From Burkholderia anthina (lineage in GTDB: Bacteria > Pseudomonadota > Gammaproteobacteria > Burkholderiales > Burkholderiaceae), in contig NZ_CABVLY010000002.1 of NCBI RefSeq assembly GCF_902498995.1, positions 186,001 to 250,000 on the forward strand: 64,000 nucleotides of DNA. The letters run 5' to 3'. The notes below the pieces were generated by a model. The model saw only the letters and a program-made list of their open reading frames with translations, did no database searches and had not been told where the DNA came from. This document shows, piece by piece, positions 7,334-16,532 of the stretch (the stretch's first letter is position 1; every line of letters starts with the position of its first letter). Made by a program: the position numbers and the translations under genes.

Positions 7334-10300
7334 ATGAAATCCGCCGTCTCGCCTTCGCTGGTTCGCCCCGTCCATCTCGTGCCGTCGCAACGCGCCGCGC
7401 TGTCGCCGCTGTTCGAGCAGTTGCGCACCGAACTGCGCGGCGACGTCCATGCCGACCGCGCCAGCCGCGGCCGTTACGCGACCGACGCGTCGATCTACCA
7501 GATCATGCCGCTCGGCGTGGTCGTGCCGCGCGACCAGGACGACCTGCGGATCGCGCTCGACATCGCACGCGACCGCAAGATTCCGGTGCTCGCGCGCGGC
7601 GCCGGCACGAGCCAGTGCGGGCAGACGGTCGGCGAGGCGCTCGTCGTCGACAACAGCAAGTGGCTGAACCGGATCGTCGAATTCGATGCGCAGGCGCGCA
7701 CCGTGACGGTCGAGCCCGGCATCGTGCTCGATCACCTGAACGCGTGGCTGAAGCCGCACGGGCTATGGTTCCCGGTCGACGTATCGACCGGCGCGCAATG
7801 CACGATCGGCGGGATGGCCGGCAACAACTCGTGCGGATCGCGCTCGATCGAGTACGGCAACATGGTGCACAACGTGCTCGCGATCGACGCGATCCTCGCC
7901 GACGGCAGTGCCTGCCGGTTCGGCTCGCTCGCGCAGCCGGTCACCGATCGCCGCACGCTCGACCTGCTGCACGGCGTCGAGCGGATCGCGACGCGCGAGC
8001 GCGACGAGCTCGTCGAGCGCGTGCCGAAGGTGCTGCGCCGCGTGGCCGGCTACAACCTCGACCTGTTCGACTGTCAGAACCCGCGCGCCTATACCGACGA
8101 CGGCCATGCGAATCTCGCGCACCTGCTCGTCGGCTCGGAAGGCACGCTGGCCTACAGCCGCCAGATCACGCTGAAGCTCGCGCCGCTGCCCGCGCACAAG
8201 ACGCTCGGCGTCGTGAACTTCCCGACCTTCTATCAGGCGATGGATGCCGCGCAGCACATCGTGAAGCTGAAGCCGGTGGCCGTCGAGCTCGTCGATCGCA
8301 CGATGATCGCGCTATCCATGGAAAACCCGGCGTTCCGGCCCGTGATCGAACGGGCGCTGGTCGGGCAGCCCCAGGCGATCCTGCTCGTCGAGTTCGCGGG
8401 CGAATCGCGCGATGCGCAACTGACGCAGCTCGACCGGCTCGCCGAGCTGATGGCCGATCTCGGCCTGCCCGGCAGCGTCGTGAAGATGACCGACGCCGGC
8501 GCGCAGAAGGCCCTGTGGGACGTGCGCAAGGCCGGGCTGAACATCATGATGAGCATGAAGGGCGACGGCAAGCCGGTGTCGTTCATCGAGGATTGCGCTG
8601 TGCCGCTCGAACATCTCGCCGAATACACGCGCCGCCTGACCGAGGTGTTCCACAAGCATGAAACCGAAGGCACGTGGTACGCGCATGCGAGCGTCGGCAC
8701 GCTGCACGTGCGGCCGATCCTCGACATGCGGCGCGACGGCGCAACCCGGATGCGCGAGATCGCCGGCGAAGCGGCCGCGCTGGTGCGCGAGTACAAGGGC
8801 GCCTATTCGGGCGAGCATGGCGACGGGCTGTGCCGCGGCGAATGGGTCGCGTGGCAGTACGGCCCACGCCTGAACGCCGCGTTCGCGGAGATCAAGCGGC
8901 TGTTCGATCCCGACAACCGCTTCAACCCAGACAAGATCGTCAATCCGCCGCGCATGGATGCGCGCGAGCACTTCCGTTTCGCGCCCGGCTATGCGGCGCT
9001 GCCGCTGCAGCCCGCGCTCGACTGGTCGGCCTGGAACGTCACACGCAACCCGCTGACCGGAGAGGAAACCGAACCGGGTAGCGGCACGGACATCACGCAC
9101 GGGCTCGCGTCGGCCGTCGAGATGTGCAACAACAACGGCCACTGCCGCAAATTCGACGCGGGCACGATGTGCCCGAGCTATCGCGCGACGCGCGACGAGC
9201 AGCACGTGACGCGCGGCCGCGCGAACACGCTGCGGCTCGCGGTGACGGGCCAGCTCGGCGCCGACGGCCTCGCCGGCGACGACGTAAAGGCCGCGCTCGA
9301 TCTGTGCGTGTCGTGCAAGGGCTGCAAGCGCGATTGCCCGACCGGCGTCGACATGGCGCGTTTCAAGATCGAAGCGCGCCATGTGCGGAACCGCACGCAC
9401 GGCACGACACTGCGCGAACGACTCGTCGCGTATCTGCCGCGTTATGCGCCGTGGGCTTCGAGGATGCGCGGCGCGCTCGCGTTCGCGAACGGCATGCCGG
9501 TCGTTGCGCCGGTGATGAAGCGGTGGATCGGCCTCGCGCCGCAGCGCGCGCTGCCCACGTTTGCGCGGCCGTTTCTGGCGAGTGCGGGTGCGGCTTCGAT
9601 GCCGGCGCCAGACCCGCAAGCCGGTTCGATCACCCGCGAAGTGCTGCTCTTCGTCGATACGTTCAGCAACTACCAGGAGCCGGACAACGCGCGCGCCGCG
9701 CGGGCCGTGCTCGAAGCGGCCGGCTACACCGTGCATTTCAACGCGCGGCAAGGTGAACGGCCGCTGTGCTGCGGCCGCACGTTCCTCGCGGCCGGCCTCG
9801 TCGACGAAGCAAAGGCTGAAGCGAAACGCACACTCGATACGCTGCGGCCGTATCTCGAACGCGGCGTGGCGATCGTCGGGCTGGAGCCTTCGTGCCTGCT
9901 GTCGATGCGCGACGAGTTTCTCGCGTATGGCTACGGCGACGAAGCGACCCGCCTCGCCGGTCATGCATTGCTGTTCGAGGAGTTTCTGGTTCGCGAGCAA
10001 GCGGCCGGCCGGCTGTCGCTGCCGCTGCGTGCGCTCGACGGAACCGCCGAGGCGCTGGTGCACGGCCACTGCCATCAGAAGGCATTCGACGCGTTCACGC
10101 CGGTGCAGACCGTGCTGCGCTGGATTCCCGGATTGAAGGTGTCGCCGGTCGAATCGTCGTGCTGCGGGATGGCCGGCAGCTTCGGTTACGAAGCCGAGCA
10201 CTACGATGCGTCGCAGGCAATGGCCGAGCTGTCGCTGCTGCCGGCCGTGCGCGCGCGGGCCGACGGTGCGATCGTCGTCGCGGACGGGACGAGTTGCCGG

Positions 10301-10375
10301 CACCAGATCCGCGACGGCGCGCAGACGCAGGCCGTGCACGTGGCACGCGTGCTGCAGCGCGCGCTGCAAGGCTGA
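7334..10375 (+). CDS. FAD/4Fe-4S D-2-hydroxyacid dehydrogenase (YdiJ-like fusion)
   Basis: This 1013-aa protein fuses a vanillyl-alcohol-oxidase type FAD module to a GlpC-like iron-sulfur module. The FAD-binding part (about 60-200) has GAGTSQCGQTVG and GMAGNNSCGSRSIEYG; the FAD-oxidase C domain follows to about 540. Iron-sulfur cysteines lie at about 597 (CNNNGHC) and 658 (CVSCKGCKRDC). Two CCG repeats are at about 812 (CCGRTF) and 941 (SSCCGMAGSFG). Enzymes of this build oxidise D-2-hydroxy acids (D-lactate, D-2-hydroxyglutarate) and pass electrons to the quinone pool. An upstream TTG at 7286 is open, but ATG 7334 matches the family start better. It closes the GntR-controlled operon. Confidence 0.9.
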   Translation: MKSAVSPSLVRPVHLVPSQRAALSPLFEQLRTELRGDVHADRASRGRYATDASIYQIMPLGVVVPRDQDDLRIALDIARDRKIPVLARGAGTSQCGQTVGEALVVDNSKWLNRIVEFDAQARTVTVEPGIVLDHLNAWLKPHGLWFPVDVSTGAQCTIGGMAGNNSCGSRSIEYGNMVHNVLAIDAILADGSACRFGSLAQPVTDRRTLDLLHGVERIATRERDELVERVPKVLRRVAGYNLDLFDCQNPRAYTDDGHANLAHLLVGSEGTLAYSRQITLKLAPLPAHKTLGVVNFPTFYQAMDAAQHIVKLKPVAVELVDRTMIALSMENPAFRPVIERALVGQPQAILLVEFAGESRDAQLTQLDRLAELMADLGLPGSVVKMTDAGAQKALWDVRKAGLNIMMSMKGDGKPVSFIEDCAVPLEHLAEYTRRLTEVFHKHETEGTWYAHASVGTLHVRPILDMRRDGATRMREIAGEAAALVREYKGAYSGEHGDGLCRGEWVAWQYGPRLNAAFAEIKRLFDPDNRFNPDKIVNPPRMDAREHFRFAPGYAALPLQPALDWSAWNVTRNPLTGEETEPGSGTDITHGLASAVEMCNNNGHCRKFDAGTMCPSYRATRDEQHVTRGRANTLRLAVTGQLGADGLAGDDVKAALDLCVSCKGCKRDCPTGVDMARFKIEARHVRNRTHGTTLRERLVAYLPRYAPWASRMRGALAFANGMPVVAPVMKRWIGLAPQRALPTFARPFLASAGAASMPAPDPQAGSITREVLLFVDTFSNYQEPDNARAARAVLEAAGYTVHFNARQGERPLCCGRTFLAAGLVDEAKAEAKRTLDTLRPYLERGVAIVGLEPSCLLSMRDEFLAYGYGDEATRLAGHALLFEEFLVREQAAGRLSLPLRALDGTAEALVHGHCHQKAFDAFTPVQTVLRWIPGLKVSPVESSCCGMAGSFGYEAEHYDASQAMAELSLLPAVRARADGAIVVADGTSCRHQIRDGAQTQAVHVARVLQRALQG

Positions 10376-10446
10376 CGGCCGCGCCGGCGCTCAGGCACGC
10401 CACCCGGCGCGCAATTGCCCGGTGACGGCGGGCCGCCGCAGGCGCA

Positions 10447-11352
10447 TCACTGCACCTCGCCCATCCCGCCCATCAGCGTCATCAACTGCTCCCGCAGCCA
10501 CTGACTCCCCTGGTCCTGATCGGCACTGCGATGCCAGTAGCAGAAGTATTCGAGCCCCGGCATCTCGAACGGCAGTTCGAGAATCCGCGCCGGATAGCGC
10601 CGCAACAGCCGCAGCGGCGCCGTCAGCGCGAGATCGCCACGCATCGCGATCAGCGGCGCGACCATGTAGTGCTGCACGCGCATCTGGATGTTGCGGCGCA
10701 GCCCGAGCCGCGTCAGTTCCGCATCGACGTGCCCGCTGCCCTGGCGGCGGCTCGACACGTGGATGTGCCCCATCGACAGGTAGTCGTCCAGGGTCAGCGT
10801 GTCGCCCTCGAACGGGTGGTCGTCGCGGATCATGCACGCGTAGCGGTCGCGCACGAGCAGCGCCTGGTGCAGGTGCGGATCGGCAAGCAGCGGCGCGTCG
10901 ATCGCGATGTCGACGGAGCCGTTGGCGAGCGCGGTCGCGACTTCGCGGCGGTCCATCGTATAGCTGCGCACGTGCATGCCGGGCGCATGCGTCTGCAGCA
11001 GTTCGCCGAGCGCCGGCAACAGCAGCGCCTCGGTCAGGTCGCTCATGCTGAGCCGGAACACGCGTTCGGACGAAGCCGGGTCGAACACGTCGCCTTCGTG
11101 CGCGCTCGAATCGAGCAGTTGCAACGCCTCGCGCACGCGGCCGACGATGTTCTCGGCCATCGGCGTCGGCATCATCCCGGCCGGCGTGCTGACGAACAGC
11201 GGATCGTTCAGCGTCTTGCGCAGCCGCGCCAGCGCGTTGCTGACGGCCGGCTGCGTGAGGTTCAGCACCTCCGCCGCGCGCGTCAGGTTGCGCTTGTTGT
11301 AGATCGCCTCGAATACGACGAACAGGTTCAGATCAATCTTCGAAAGGCGCAT
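10447..11352 (-). CDS. LysR-type regulator
   Basis: The 301-aa regulator begins MRLSKIDLNLFVVFEAIYN. A winged helix follows (residues 1-65, 'NLTRAAEVLNLTQPAVSNAL') and then a periplasmic-binding-like effector domain. The NodD/SyrM-like start 'LNLFVVFEAIY' is typical of regulators of acyl or aromatic compounds. An SD (GGAGAT) sits directly upstream of ATG 11352; the longer opening to 11403 adds a poorly conserved tail. It lies 61 bp downstream of the acyl-CoA dehydrogenase on the same strand and may be read with that operon or from a short promoter in the gap. Its target is not shown by the sequence. Confidence 0.88.
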   Translation of the reverse strand: MRLSKIDLNLFVVFEAIYNKRNLTRAAEVLNLTQPAVSNALARLRKTLNDPLFVSTPAGMMPTPMAENIVGRVREALQLLDSSAHEGDVFDPASSERVFRLSMSDLTEALLLPALGELLQTHAPGMHVRSYTMDRREVATALANGSVDIAIDAPLLADPHLHQALLVRDRYACMIRDDHPFEGDTLTLDDYLSMGHIHVSSRRQGSGHVDAELTRLGLRRNIQMRVQHYMVAPLIAMRGDLALTAPLRLLRRYPARILELPFEMPGLEYFCYWHRSADQDQGSQWLREQLMTLMGGMGEVQ

Positions 11353-11413
11353 CGCCGAATCTCCTTGCCGAGATCTTACGGCGCGCGCCGTTCGTTCGTC
11401 CACGTCGCGCCGC

Positions 11414-12658
11414 TCAACCGCGCGGCGGGCGCGTCAGGTACGGCTCGGTCGATCCGCGCACGGCATCCTTGATCTCCATGCGCGCGATCGCCTGCAGGTG
11501 CACCTCGTCCGGACCGTCGGCGAAGCGCAGCGCGCGGCCCCAGGTCCACAGATCGGCGAGCGGCGTGTCGGGGCTCAGGCCCATCGCGCCGAACACCTGC
11601 ATCGCGCGGTCGCACACGTCCGTATAGACGGTCGGCACGAGCGCCTTGATCATCGAAATCTCCTTGCGCGCGGCCTTCGCGCCGACCTTGTCGATCATCC
11701 ACGCGGCCTTCAGCACCAAGAGGCGCGCCTGGTCGATCTCGATGCGCGAGCGCGCGATCCATTCGCCGATCGTGCCGTGCCGGTTCAGCGGCTTGCCGAA
11801 CGCCTCGCGCGACTGCGCGCGGTCGATCATCAGCTCCAGCGCGAGTTCGGCCGCGCCGATCGAGCGCATGCAGTGGTGAATGCGGCCCGGGCCGAGGCGC
11901 GCCTGCGCGAGCGCGAAGCCGCTGCCTTCCTCGCCGAGCAGGTTGCGCGCCGGCACGCGCACGTTGTCGAACGTGATCTCGCAGTGCCCTTCCGGCGCGT
12001 AGTGGTTGACCACCGTGATGTTGCGCACGATCGTCAGGCCCGGCGTGTCGCGCGGCACGAGGATCATGCTCTGCTGCCGGTGCGTTTCCGCATCGGGGTC
12101 GGTCTTGCCCATCACGATGAAGATCTTGCAGTTCGGATGCGCGGCGTTCGTGATGAACCACTTGCGGCCGTTGATCACGTAGTCGTCGCCGTCGCGCTCG
12201 ATGCGCGTCGTGATGTTGGTCGCGTCCGACGACGCGACGTCGGGCTCCGTCATCGCGAACGCCGAGCGGATCTCGCCGCGCAGCAGCGGCAGCAGCCACC
12301 GTTCGCGCTGCTCCGGCGTCGCGAACATGTGCAGCAGCTCCATGTTGCCGGTGTCCGGCGCATTGCAGTTGAACACCTCCGACGCCCAGCCCACGCGCCC
12401 CATGATCTCGGCGAGCGGCGCATATTCGAGGTTCGTCAGGCCCGTGCCCGGCTCGTCGTCCTTGAGGTGCGGCAGGAACAGGTTCCACAGCCCTTCGGCC
12501 TTCGCGCGCGCCTTCAACTCCTCCATGAACGACACGGGGTACTGCCCCGCATGCACCTCCTCGTTCCACTGACGGATGCGCGGCACGATGTGCGCATCCA
12601 TGAACGCGCCGACGCGTTCGCGCAGTTCTTCCACTTTCGGGGTGTAGCCAAAATCCAT
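11414..12658 (-). CDS. Acyl-CoA dehydrogenase, ACAD10/11-like
   Basis: This 414-aa flavoenzyme introduces a 2,3-double bond into acyl-CoA and passes electrons to ETF. FAD and substrate contacts are visible in '[16 protein letters not shown]', '[20 protein letters not shown]' and the C-terminal '[16 protein letters not shown]'. The N-terminal [16 protein letters not shown] is typical of the branch that accompanies phosphotransferase-like kinases (human ACAD10/11 and bacterial homologues acting on 4-hydroxyacyl-CoAs). It is the last enzyme gene of a five-gene minus-strand operon that starts at 16028. The gene set fits degradation of hydroxylated or branched fatty acids; this role is inferred from the family. 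Confidence 0.92.
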   Translation of the reverse strand: MDFGYTPKVEELRERVGAFMDAHIVPRIRQWNEEVHAGQYPVSFMEELKARAKAEGLWNLFLPHLKDDEPGTGLTNLEYAPLAEIMGRVGWASEVFNCNAPDTGNMELLHMFATPEQRERWLLPLLRGEIRSAFAMTEPDVASSDATNITTRIERDGDDYVINGRKWFITNAAHPNCKIFIVMGKTDPDAETHRQQSMILVPRDTPGLTIVRNITVVNHYAPEGHCEITFDNVRVPARNLLGEEGSGFALAQARLGPGRIHHCMRSIGAAELALELMIDRAQSREAFGKPLNRHGTIGEWIARSRIEIDQARLLVLKAAWMIDKVGAKAARKEISMIKALVPTVYTDVCDRAMQVFGAMGLSPDTPLADLWTWGRALRFADGPDEVHLQAIARMEIKDAVRGSTEPYLTRPPRG

Positions 12659-12696
12659 GATCGACTCCTCGAGATTCCGTGTTCCGTTCGTTCGGT

Positions 12697-13455
12697 TCAG
12701 AAGGCCGAGACGCCGCCGTCGACGGCGACGGCCTGCCCGGTCAGATACGTGTTTTCCTTCGCGCACAGCGTGAGCATCGTCGCGACGATTTCTTCCGGGC
12801 GGCCGAGCCGCTTCATCGGCGAGCCCTGCGCGAGGAAGTCCTGGCGCTCGCCGATGTCGCTGTCGGTGACCATCGGCGTCGTGCTGTAAAACGGGCACAC
12901 CGCGTTCACGCGAATGCCGTGGCGCGCGTATTCGAGCGCGGCCGTCTTCGTGAGCCCGATCACCGCGTGCTTCGACGCCGCATAGGCGGCCAGCTTCGGC
13001 GCGCCGCCGAGCCCCGCCATCGACGCGACGTTCAGGATCACGCCTTCGCGCTGCGCGAGCATCTGGCGAATCTGGTGCTTCATCCCGAAGAACACGCCTT
13101 TCGCGTTCACCGCGAAGCTCAGGTCGAGATCGGCTTCGTCGGTATCGATCAGCGCCTTCAGCGGCGGCGCGATGCCCGCGTTGTTGATGCCGACGTCGAG
13201 CCGCCCGAAGCGCGCGACCGCCGCCTGCACCAGCGCCGCGACCTCCGCTTCGATCCGCACGTCGCAGCGCTGCGCGATCACGTCGGCGCCGGCCGCGCGC
13301 AGCGGTGCGGCCACGCGTTCGAGCGCTGCAGCGTTCAGGTCGCCGAGCGCGAGCCGCGCGCCCATCGCGGCCAGCTCGCTCGCGAGCAGCGCGCCGAAGC
13401 CGCTCGCGGCGCCGGTGATCATCACGGCCTGCCCGGCGTAGCTGTCGAGTTTCAT
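12697..13455 (-). CDS. Short-chain dehydrogenase/reductase
   Basis: This 252-aa Rossmann protein has TGAASGFG (14-21), NNAG (91-94) and the catalytic triad Ser145, Tyr158, Lys162. Asp39 after the second strand favours NAD(H). It sits 38 bp upstream of the acyl-CoA dehydrogenase and 7 bp downstream of a second SDR gene in the same operon. It likely oxidises a hydroxyacyl-CoA intermediate. Paired SDRs next to ACAD10/11-like genes are common in Burkholderia and Pseudomonas. Confidence 0.9.
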   Translation of the reverse strand: MKLDSYAGQAVMITGAASGFGALLASELAAMGARLALGDLNAAALERVAAPLRAAGADVIAQRCDVRIEAEVAALVQAAVARFGRLDVGINNAGIAPPLKALIDTDEADLDLSFAVNAKGVFFGMKHQIRQMLAQREGVILNVASMAGLGGAPKLAAYAASKHAVIGLTKTAALEYARHGIRVNAVCPFYSTTPMVTDSDIGERQDFLAQGSPMKRLGRPEEIVATMLTLCAKENTYLTGQAVAVDGGVSAF

Positions 13456-13462
13456 CGCGCGC

Positions 13463-14227
13463 TCAGATCGTCAGGCCGCCGTCGACGACGATGCATTCGC
13501 CGTTCGTGTAGCTCGCCGCGTCCGACACGAGATACAGCACCGTGCCGGCCATCTCGCGCGGCTCCGCATGGCGGCGCAGCGGGATCTTGCCCATCCAGGT
13601 TTCGTAGATGTCCTTGTCGGCGAACAGCGCGCCGGCGAACTTCGTCTTCGTGAGGCCGGGCAGCAGCGCGTTCACGCGAATGCCGAGCGGCCCGCACTCC
13701 TTCGCGAACGCCTTCGTCATGTTGACGACCGCGGCCTTCGTGATCGAATAGATGCCTTGCCGGTCGCCCGGCTGCAGCGCATTCACCGACGCGGTGTTGA
13801 CGATCGCGCCGCCGCCGTTCGCCTTCATCAGCTTGCCGGCCTCGACCGACATGAAGAAGTAGCCGCGGATGTTCACGTCGACCGTCTTCTCGTATGCGGC
13901 GAGATCGGTATCGAGGATGTGCCCGAAATACGGGTTCGCGGCCGCGTTGTTCACTAGGATGTCGAGTCGGCCGTGCTTGCCGCGGATCGTCTCGAACGTC
14001 GCCGCGATATCCTCCAGCCGCCCGACGTGGCACGCCAGCGCTTCGGCGCGGCCGCCCGCCGCGACGATTGCGTCCGCAACCGCCTGGCAGTCGTCGAGCT
14101 TGCGGCTCGACACGATCACGTGCGCGCCCTGCTCCGCCAGCAGCTTCGCGATTTCCTCGCCGATGCCGCGGCTTGCGCCCGTCACCAGTGCGATCTTTCC
14201 CGTCAGGTCGAACAGATTCGTTGCCAT
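13463..14227 (-). CDS. Short-chain dehydrogenase/reductase (SDR, second of pair)
   Basis: This 254-aa SDR carries TGASRGIG (17-24), NNAA in place of NNAG (93-96) and the catalytic residues Ser147, Tyr160, Lys164. 'SSRK' after strand 2 suggests NADP(H). ATG 14227 has the proper family start (MATNLFDLTGKIALVTGASR); six extra codons upstream are possible but have no better SD. It is translationally close to the downstream SDR (7-bp gap), and both are expected to work on intermediates of the same acyl-CoA route. Confidence 0.9.
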   Translation of the reverse strand: MATNLFDLTGKIALVTGASRGIGEEIAKLLAEQGAHVIVSSRKLDDCQAVADAIVAAGGRAEALACHVGRLEDIAATFETIRGKHGRLDILVNNAAANPYFGHILDTDLAAYEKTVDVNIRGYFFMSVEAGKLMKANGGGAIVNTASVNALQPGDRQGIYSITKAAVVNMTKAFAKECGPLGIRVNALLPGLTKTKFAGALFADKDIYETWMGKIPLRRHAEPREMAGTVLYLVSDAASYTNGECIVVDGGLTI

Positions 14228-14302
14228 GTCGTCGTGCTCCTCCATTGATATGTTTGACCGTGCCGCCGCGCCACCGCCCGGCGGCTGCGGCGATTCCGGC
14301 GT

Positions 14303-15334
14303 TCAGCGCTGCGTGCCGATCACGTCCACGGCCAGTTCGGCCAGCCGGCCCGTCATCGCGCCGACGCGCAACGCCTGCTCGCTCGACGCATTGCCCTGCA
14401 GCGCGCGCGCCTTCACGCCCTGCGCGATCGCCGCGAGCCGGAAGAAGCTGAAGGCCAGATAGAAATGCCAGTCGCGGATCGGTTCGATCCCGCGCAGTTC
14501 GCAATAGCGCGCGACGATCGCCGCTTCGTCGGGAATCCCGAGTTCCGTGCGATCCTGGCCCGCGAGCCCGCGCACCTGACCGCCCGACGGCAGCCGCAGG
14601 CACATGCAGAAATACGCGAGATCGGCGAGCGGATTGCCGAGCGTCGACAGTTCCCAGTCGAGCACGGCCTGCACGCGATAGCCGTCACGCGCGAACATCA
14701 GGTTGTCGATCCGGAAATCGCCGTGAACCAGCGCGGGCCGGCCGATATCCTCGGGGCACGCTTTCGGCAGCCAGTCGATCAACGTCTCCATTGCGTCGAG
14801 ACGCTCCGTTTCCGCCGCGCGATACTGCTTCGTCCACACGCCGATCTGACGCTCGAAGTAGTTGCCGGGGCGGCCGTAGTCGGCAAGCCCCACCGCGTCG
14901 ACGTCCACGTCGTGCAGCGCGGCCATCGTGCGCAGCAGCGCGTCGTAGCAGGTCGCGCGCTCGTTCTTCGGCAGTTCCGGCAGCGCCGGATCCCAGAAGA
15001 TCCGGCCGTCCTCGAAGCTCATCACGTAGAACAGGCTGCCGATCACGTCGCGGTCTTCGCAGAGGTGATACGGATGCGCGACCGGCACCGCGGTGCCCGA
15101 CAGCGCGCTCAGCACGCGGAATTCGCGATCGACCGCATGCGCGGATTTCAGCAGCTCGCCGGGCGGCTGGCGGCGCAGCACGTAGCAGCCGCTCTTCGCG
15201 TGCAGCAGGAAGGTCGGATTCGACTGGCCGCCGGCAAACTTCTCCATGTCGAGCGGGCCTTCGAAACCCGCTACGTGCGCTTCCAGATAGCGCGTGAGGC
15301 GGGCTACGTCGAGGGGCTGGGAAGGGTTCGTCAT
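14303..15334 (-). CDS. Aminoglycoside-phosphotransferase-like kinase (ACAD10/11-associated)
   Basis: The 343-aa protein has an APH/choline-kinase fold. The N lobe opens with 'GGQSNPTFLL' (glycine-rich loop), and 'YVLRRQPPGELLKSAHAVDREF' supplies the ATP lysine. The catalytic loop is VHGDFRIDNLMF, and the metal Asp lies in 'VLDWELSTLGNPLADLAYF'. In this family, linkage to an ACAD indicates phosphorylation of a 4-hydroxyacyl-CoA to prime elimination, not antibiotic resistance. ATG 15334 follows closely on the family start; a further 25 codons upstream are open but lack an SD. It is the second gene of the operon. Confidence 0.88.
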   Translation of the reverse strand: MTNPSQPLDVARLTRYLEAHVAGFEGPLDMEKFAGGQSNPTFLLHAKSGCYVLRRQPPGELLKSAHAVDREFRVLSALSGTAVPVAHPYHLCEDRDVIGSLFYVMSFEDGRIFWDPALPELPKNERATCYDALLRTMAALHDVDVDAVGLADYGRPGNYFERQIGVWTKQYRAAETERLDAMETLIDWLPKACPEDIGRPALVHGDFRIDNLMFARDGYRVQAVLDWELSTLGNPLADLAYFCMCLRLPSGGQVRGLAGQDRTELGIPDEAAIVARYCELRGIEPIRDWHFYLAFSFFRLAAIAQGVKARALQGNASSEQALRVGAMTGRLAELAVDVIGTQR

Positions 15335-15353
15335 CGTCGCGATCGTTCGTGGG

Positions 15354-16028
15354 TCAGCCGTAGGTTCGCAGCGCATGTCGTTCGGGATCCTCCAGATGCG
15401 GGATGCCATTGAACGACGCGAGGTGGAACGCTTCGGCGTTGAAGAAAAACTGCGAAAGGCTGCTGTTGCGGATCTGCAGGTTCAGCGCGATCGCGCTCGA
15501 CGGCGGTGCGTCGAGCACCTGCTGCACGGTCACCGAGATCGGGCCGCCGGAGCTCACCGCGAGCACGCGCCGGCCGCCGCCGTGGCGGATCGCGACGCGC
15601 GCGTCGGCGACGCGCTGCTGGAAATGCGCCCAGGTTTCGGGGGCCGCGTCGCCGAGCTTGTCGTCAGCCCACAGGTACAGCACCTGCCGGAGCGCGCGAA
15701 AGTGCGCGTTCATCGAGCCGGCCGCGAGCCGCGCGATCTCCGGATAGTCGCGGGCGGCTGCCGCGAACAGCCCGTGGAAATCGTATTCGTTCAGGCCGGG
15801 ATGGCGGTCGACCGGCGCGCCTTCACGACCCATCCCGCGCAGGATCGCATCGACCGTCTGCGCGTGCCGGTGCATCGTGCCGCAGATCACGCGATCGAAT
15901 GCGAGACCCTGCCGCGCGAAGTATTCGCCGAGCCAGACGCCTTGCTGCTCGCCCGCGGCGGACAGCCGGTCGTAGTCGTCCGTGCCGAACGACGCCTGCC
16001 CGTGCCGTACCAGAAAGAGTTCAGCCAT
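15354..16028 (-). CDS. Histidine-phosphatase family protein with altered second catalytic His
   Basis: The 224-aa protein starts MAELFLVRHGQASFG, giving the RHG motif of the phosphoglycerate-mutase/acid-phosphatase superfamily with nucleophile His9. Glu81 in 'LNEYDFHG' may be the general acid. The usual second His (in VSHGG) is replaced by Ser160 in 'LAVSSGGPISV'. This variant recurs in some operon-linked members as I recall them, so it may define a subfamily with weaker or different chemistry. The gene leads the acyl-CoA operon, and the AT-rich DNA upstream holds a possible operator. A phosphatase beside a phosphotransferase-like kinase suggests handling of a phosphorylated intermediate. Confidence 0.88.
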   Translation of the reverse strand: MAELFLVRHGQASFGTDDYDRLSAAGEQQGVWLGEYFARQGLAFDRVICGTMHRHAQTVDAILRGMGREGAPVDRHPGLNEYDFHGLFAAAARDYPEIARLAAGSMNAHFRALRQVLYLWADDKLGDAAPETWAHFQQRVADARVAIRHGGGRRVLAVSSGGPISVTVQQVLDAPPSSAIALNLQIRNSSLSQFFFNAEAFHLASFNGIPHLEDPERHALRTYG

Positions 16029-16103
16029 TGCCTGCCCTGCCCGCCTGAGGGAAACCGAAGGCCCAGCATAGCGACCGGATCTATATTTTTGAAATTTATT
16101 TTC

Positions 16104-16121
16104 TGAATCAGTCAGTATTCA
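16104..16121. promoter_or_regulatory. Candidate operator upstream of the acyl-CoA operon
   Basis: The inverted repeat TGAAT-8 bp-ATTCA lies within a locally AT-rich 40-bp stretch about 75 bp upstream of the histidine-phosphatase start. It looks like a TetR/GntR-class site, but the regulator is not identified. Confidence 0.4.
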
Positions 16122-16242
16122 TCGCGTGAATTCACCCTGGACAGACAACGCGCTTGCGCCGGCTTTCGTCCGCACCCCGCGTCGCGGCACGCGAATTGCG
16201 GCAGCCGCCACCGTCATGTCGAACACGTCCAGGAGGGGTGCG

Positions 16243-16398
16243 ATGCTCGGTACGATCCTTATCATCATCCTGATTCTGATGCTCATCGGGGCATTTCCGT
16301 CATGGCCTCACAGCCGAAGCTGGGGCTACTGGCCATCGGGGACCGTCGGGCTCATCGTCATCATCGTCGTGATCCTGGTGCTGCTGGGTCGCATCTAG
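16243..16398 (+). CDS. DUF3309 small membrane protein
   Basis: This 51-aa peptide has two hydrophobic segments (LGTILIIILILMLIGAFP and TVGLIVIIVVILVLLGRI) joined by 'SWPHSRSWGYWPSG', the conserved centre of DUF3309. AGGAGGGG lies five bases before ATG 16243, which fixes the start; the open frame back to 16126 is not needed. A hairpin terminator follows at once. The family is widespread in proteobacteria, often stress-induced, and without known function. Confidence 0.9.
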   Translation: MLGTILIIILILMLIGAFPSWPHSRSWGYWPSGTVGLIVIIVVILVLLGRI

Positions 16399-16440
16399 AC
16401 AGGAAGGCGCGTGCCGTCGAACGGTCGCGCGCCTTCCTGT
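16399..16440 (+). terminator. Rho-independent-like terminator after the DUF3309 gene
   Basis: A perfect 13-bp stem (ACAGGAAGGCGCG / CGCGCCTTCCTGT) with a 16-nt loop starts at the stop codon. Only a short T-containing tail follows. Confidence 0.7.
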
Positions 16441-16532
16441 TTCGTCGTCGTGGCTTCTTTACAAAAGTAAGCGATGAACGGCAAACCCGGCAGCGCTCGC
16501 CGGCCTGCGTATCGGCACCGCCGACCATGCGG

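Noticed and set aside
8312..10369. 685-codon minus-strand frame opposite the FAD dehydrogenase
   Set aside because: The composition is His/Arg-rich shadow protein; the plus strand has all family motifs.
14303..15334. Aminoglycoside resistance gene
   Set aside because: Linkage to acyl-CoA dehydrogenase and SDRs and the ACAD10-type motifs point to fatty-acid metabolism.
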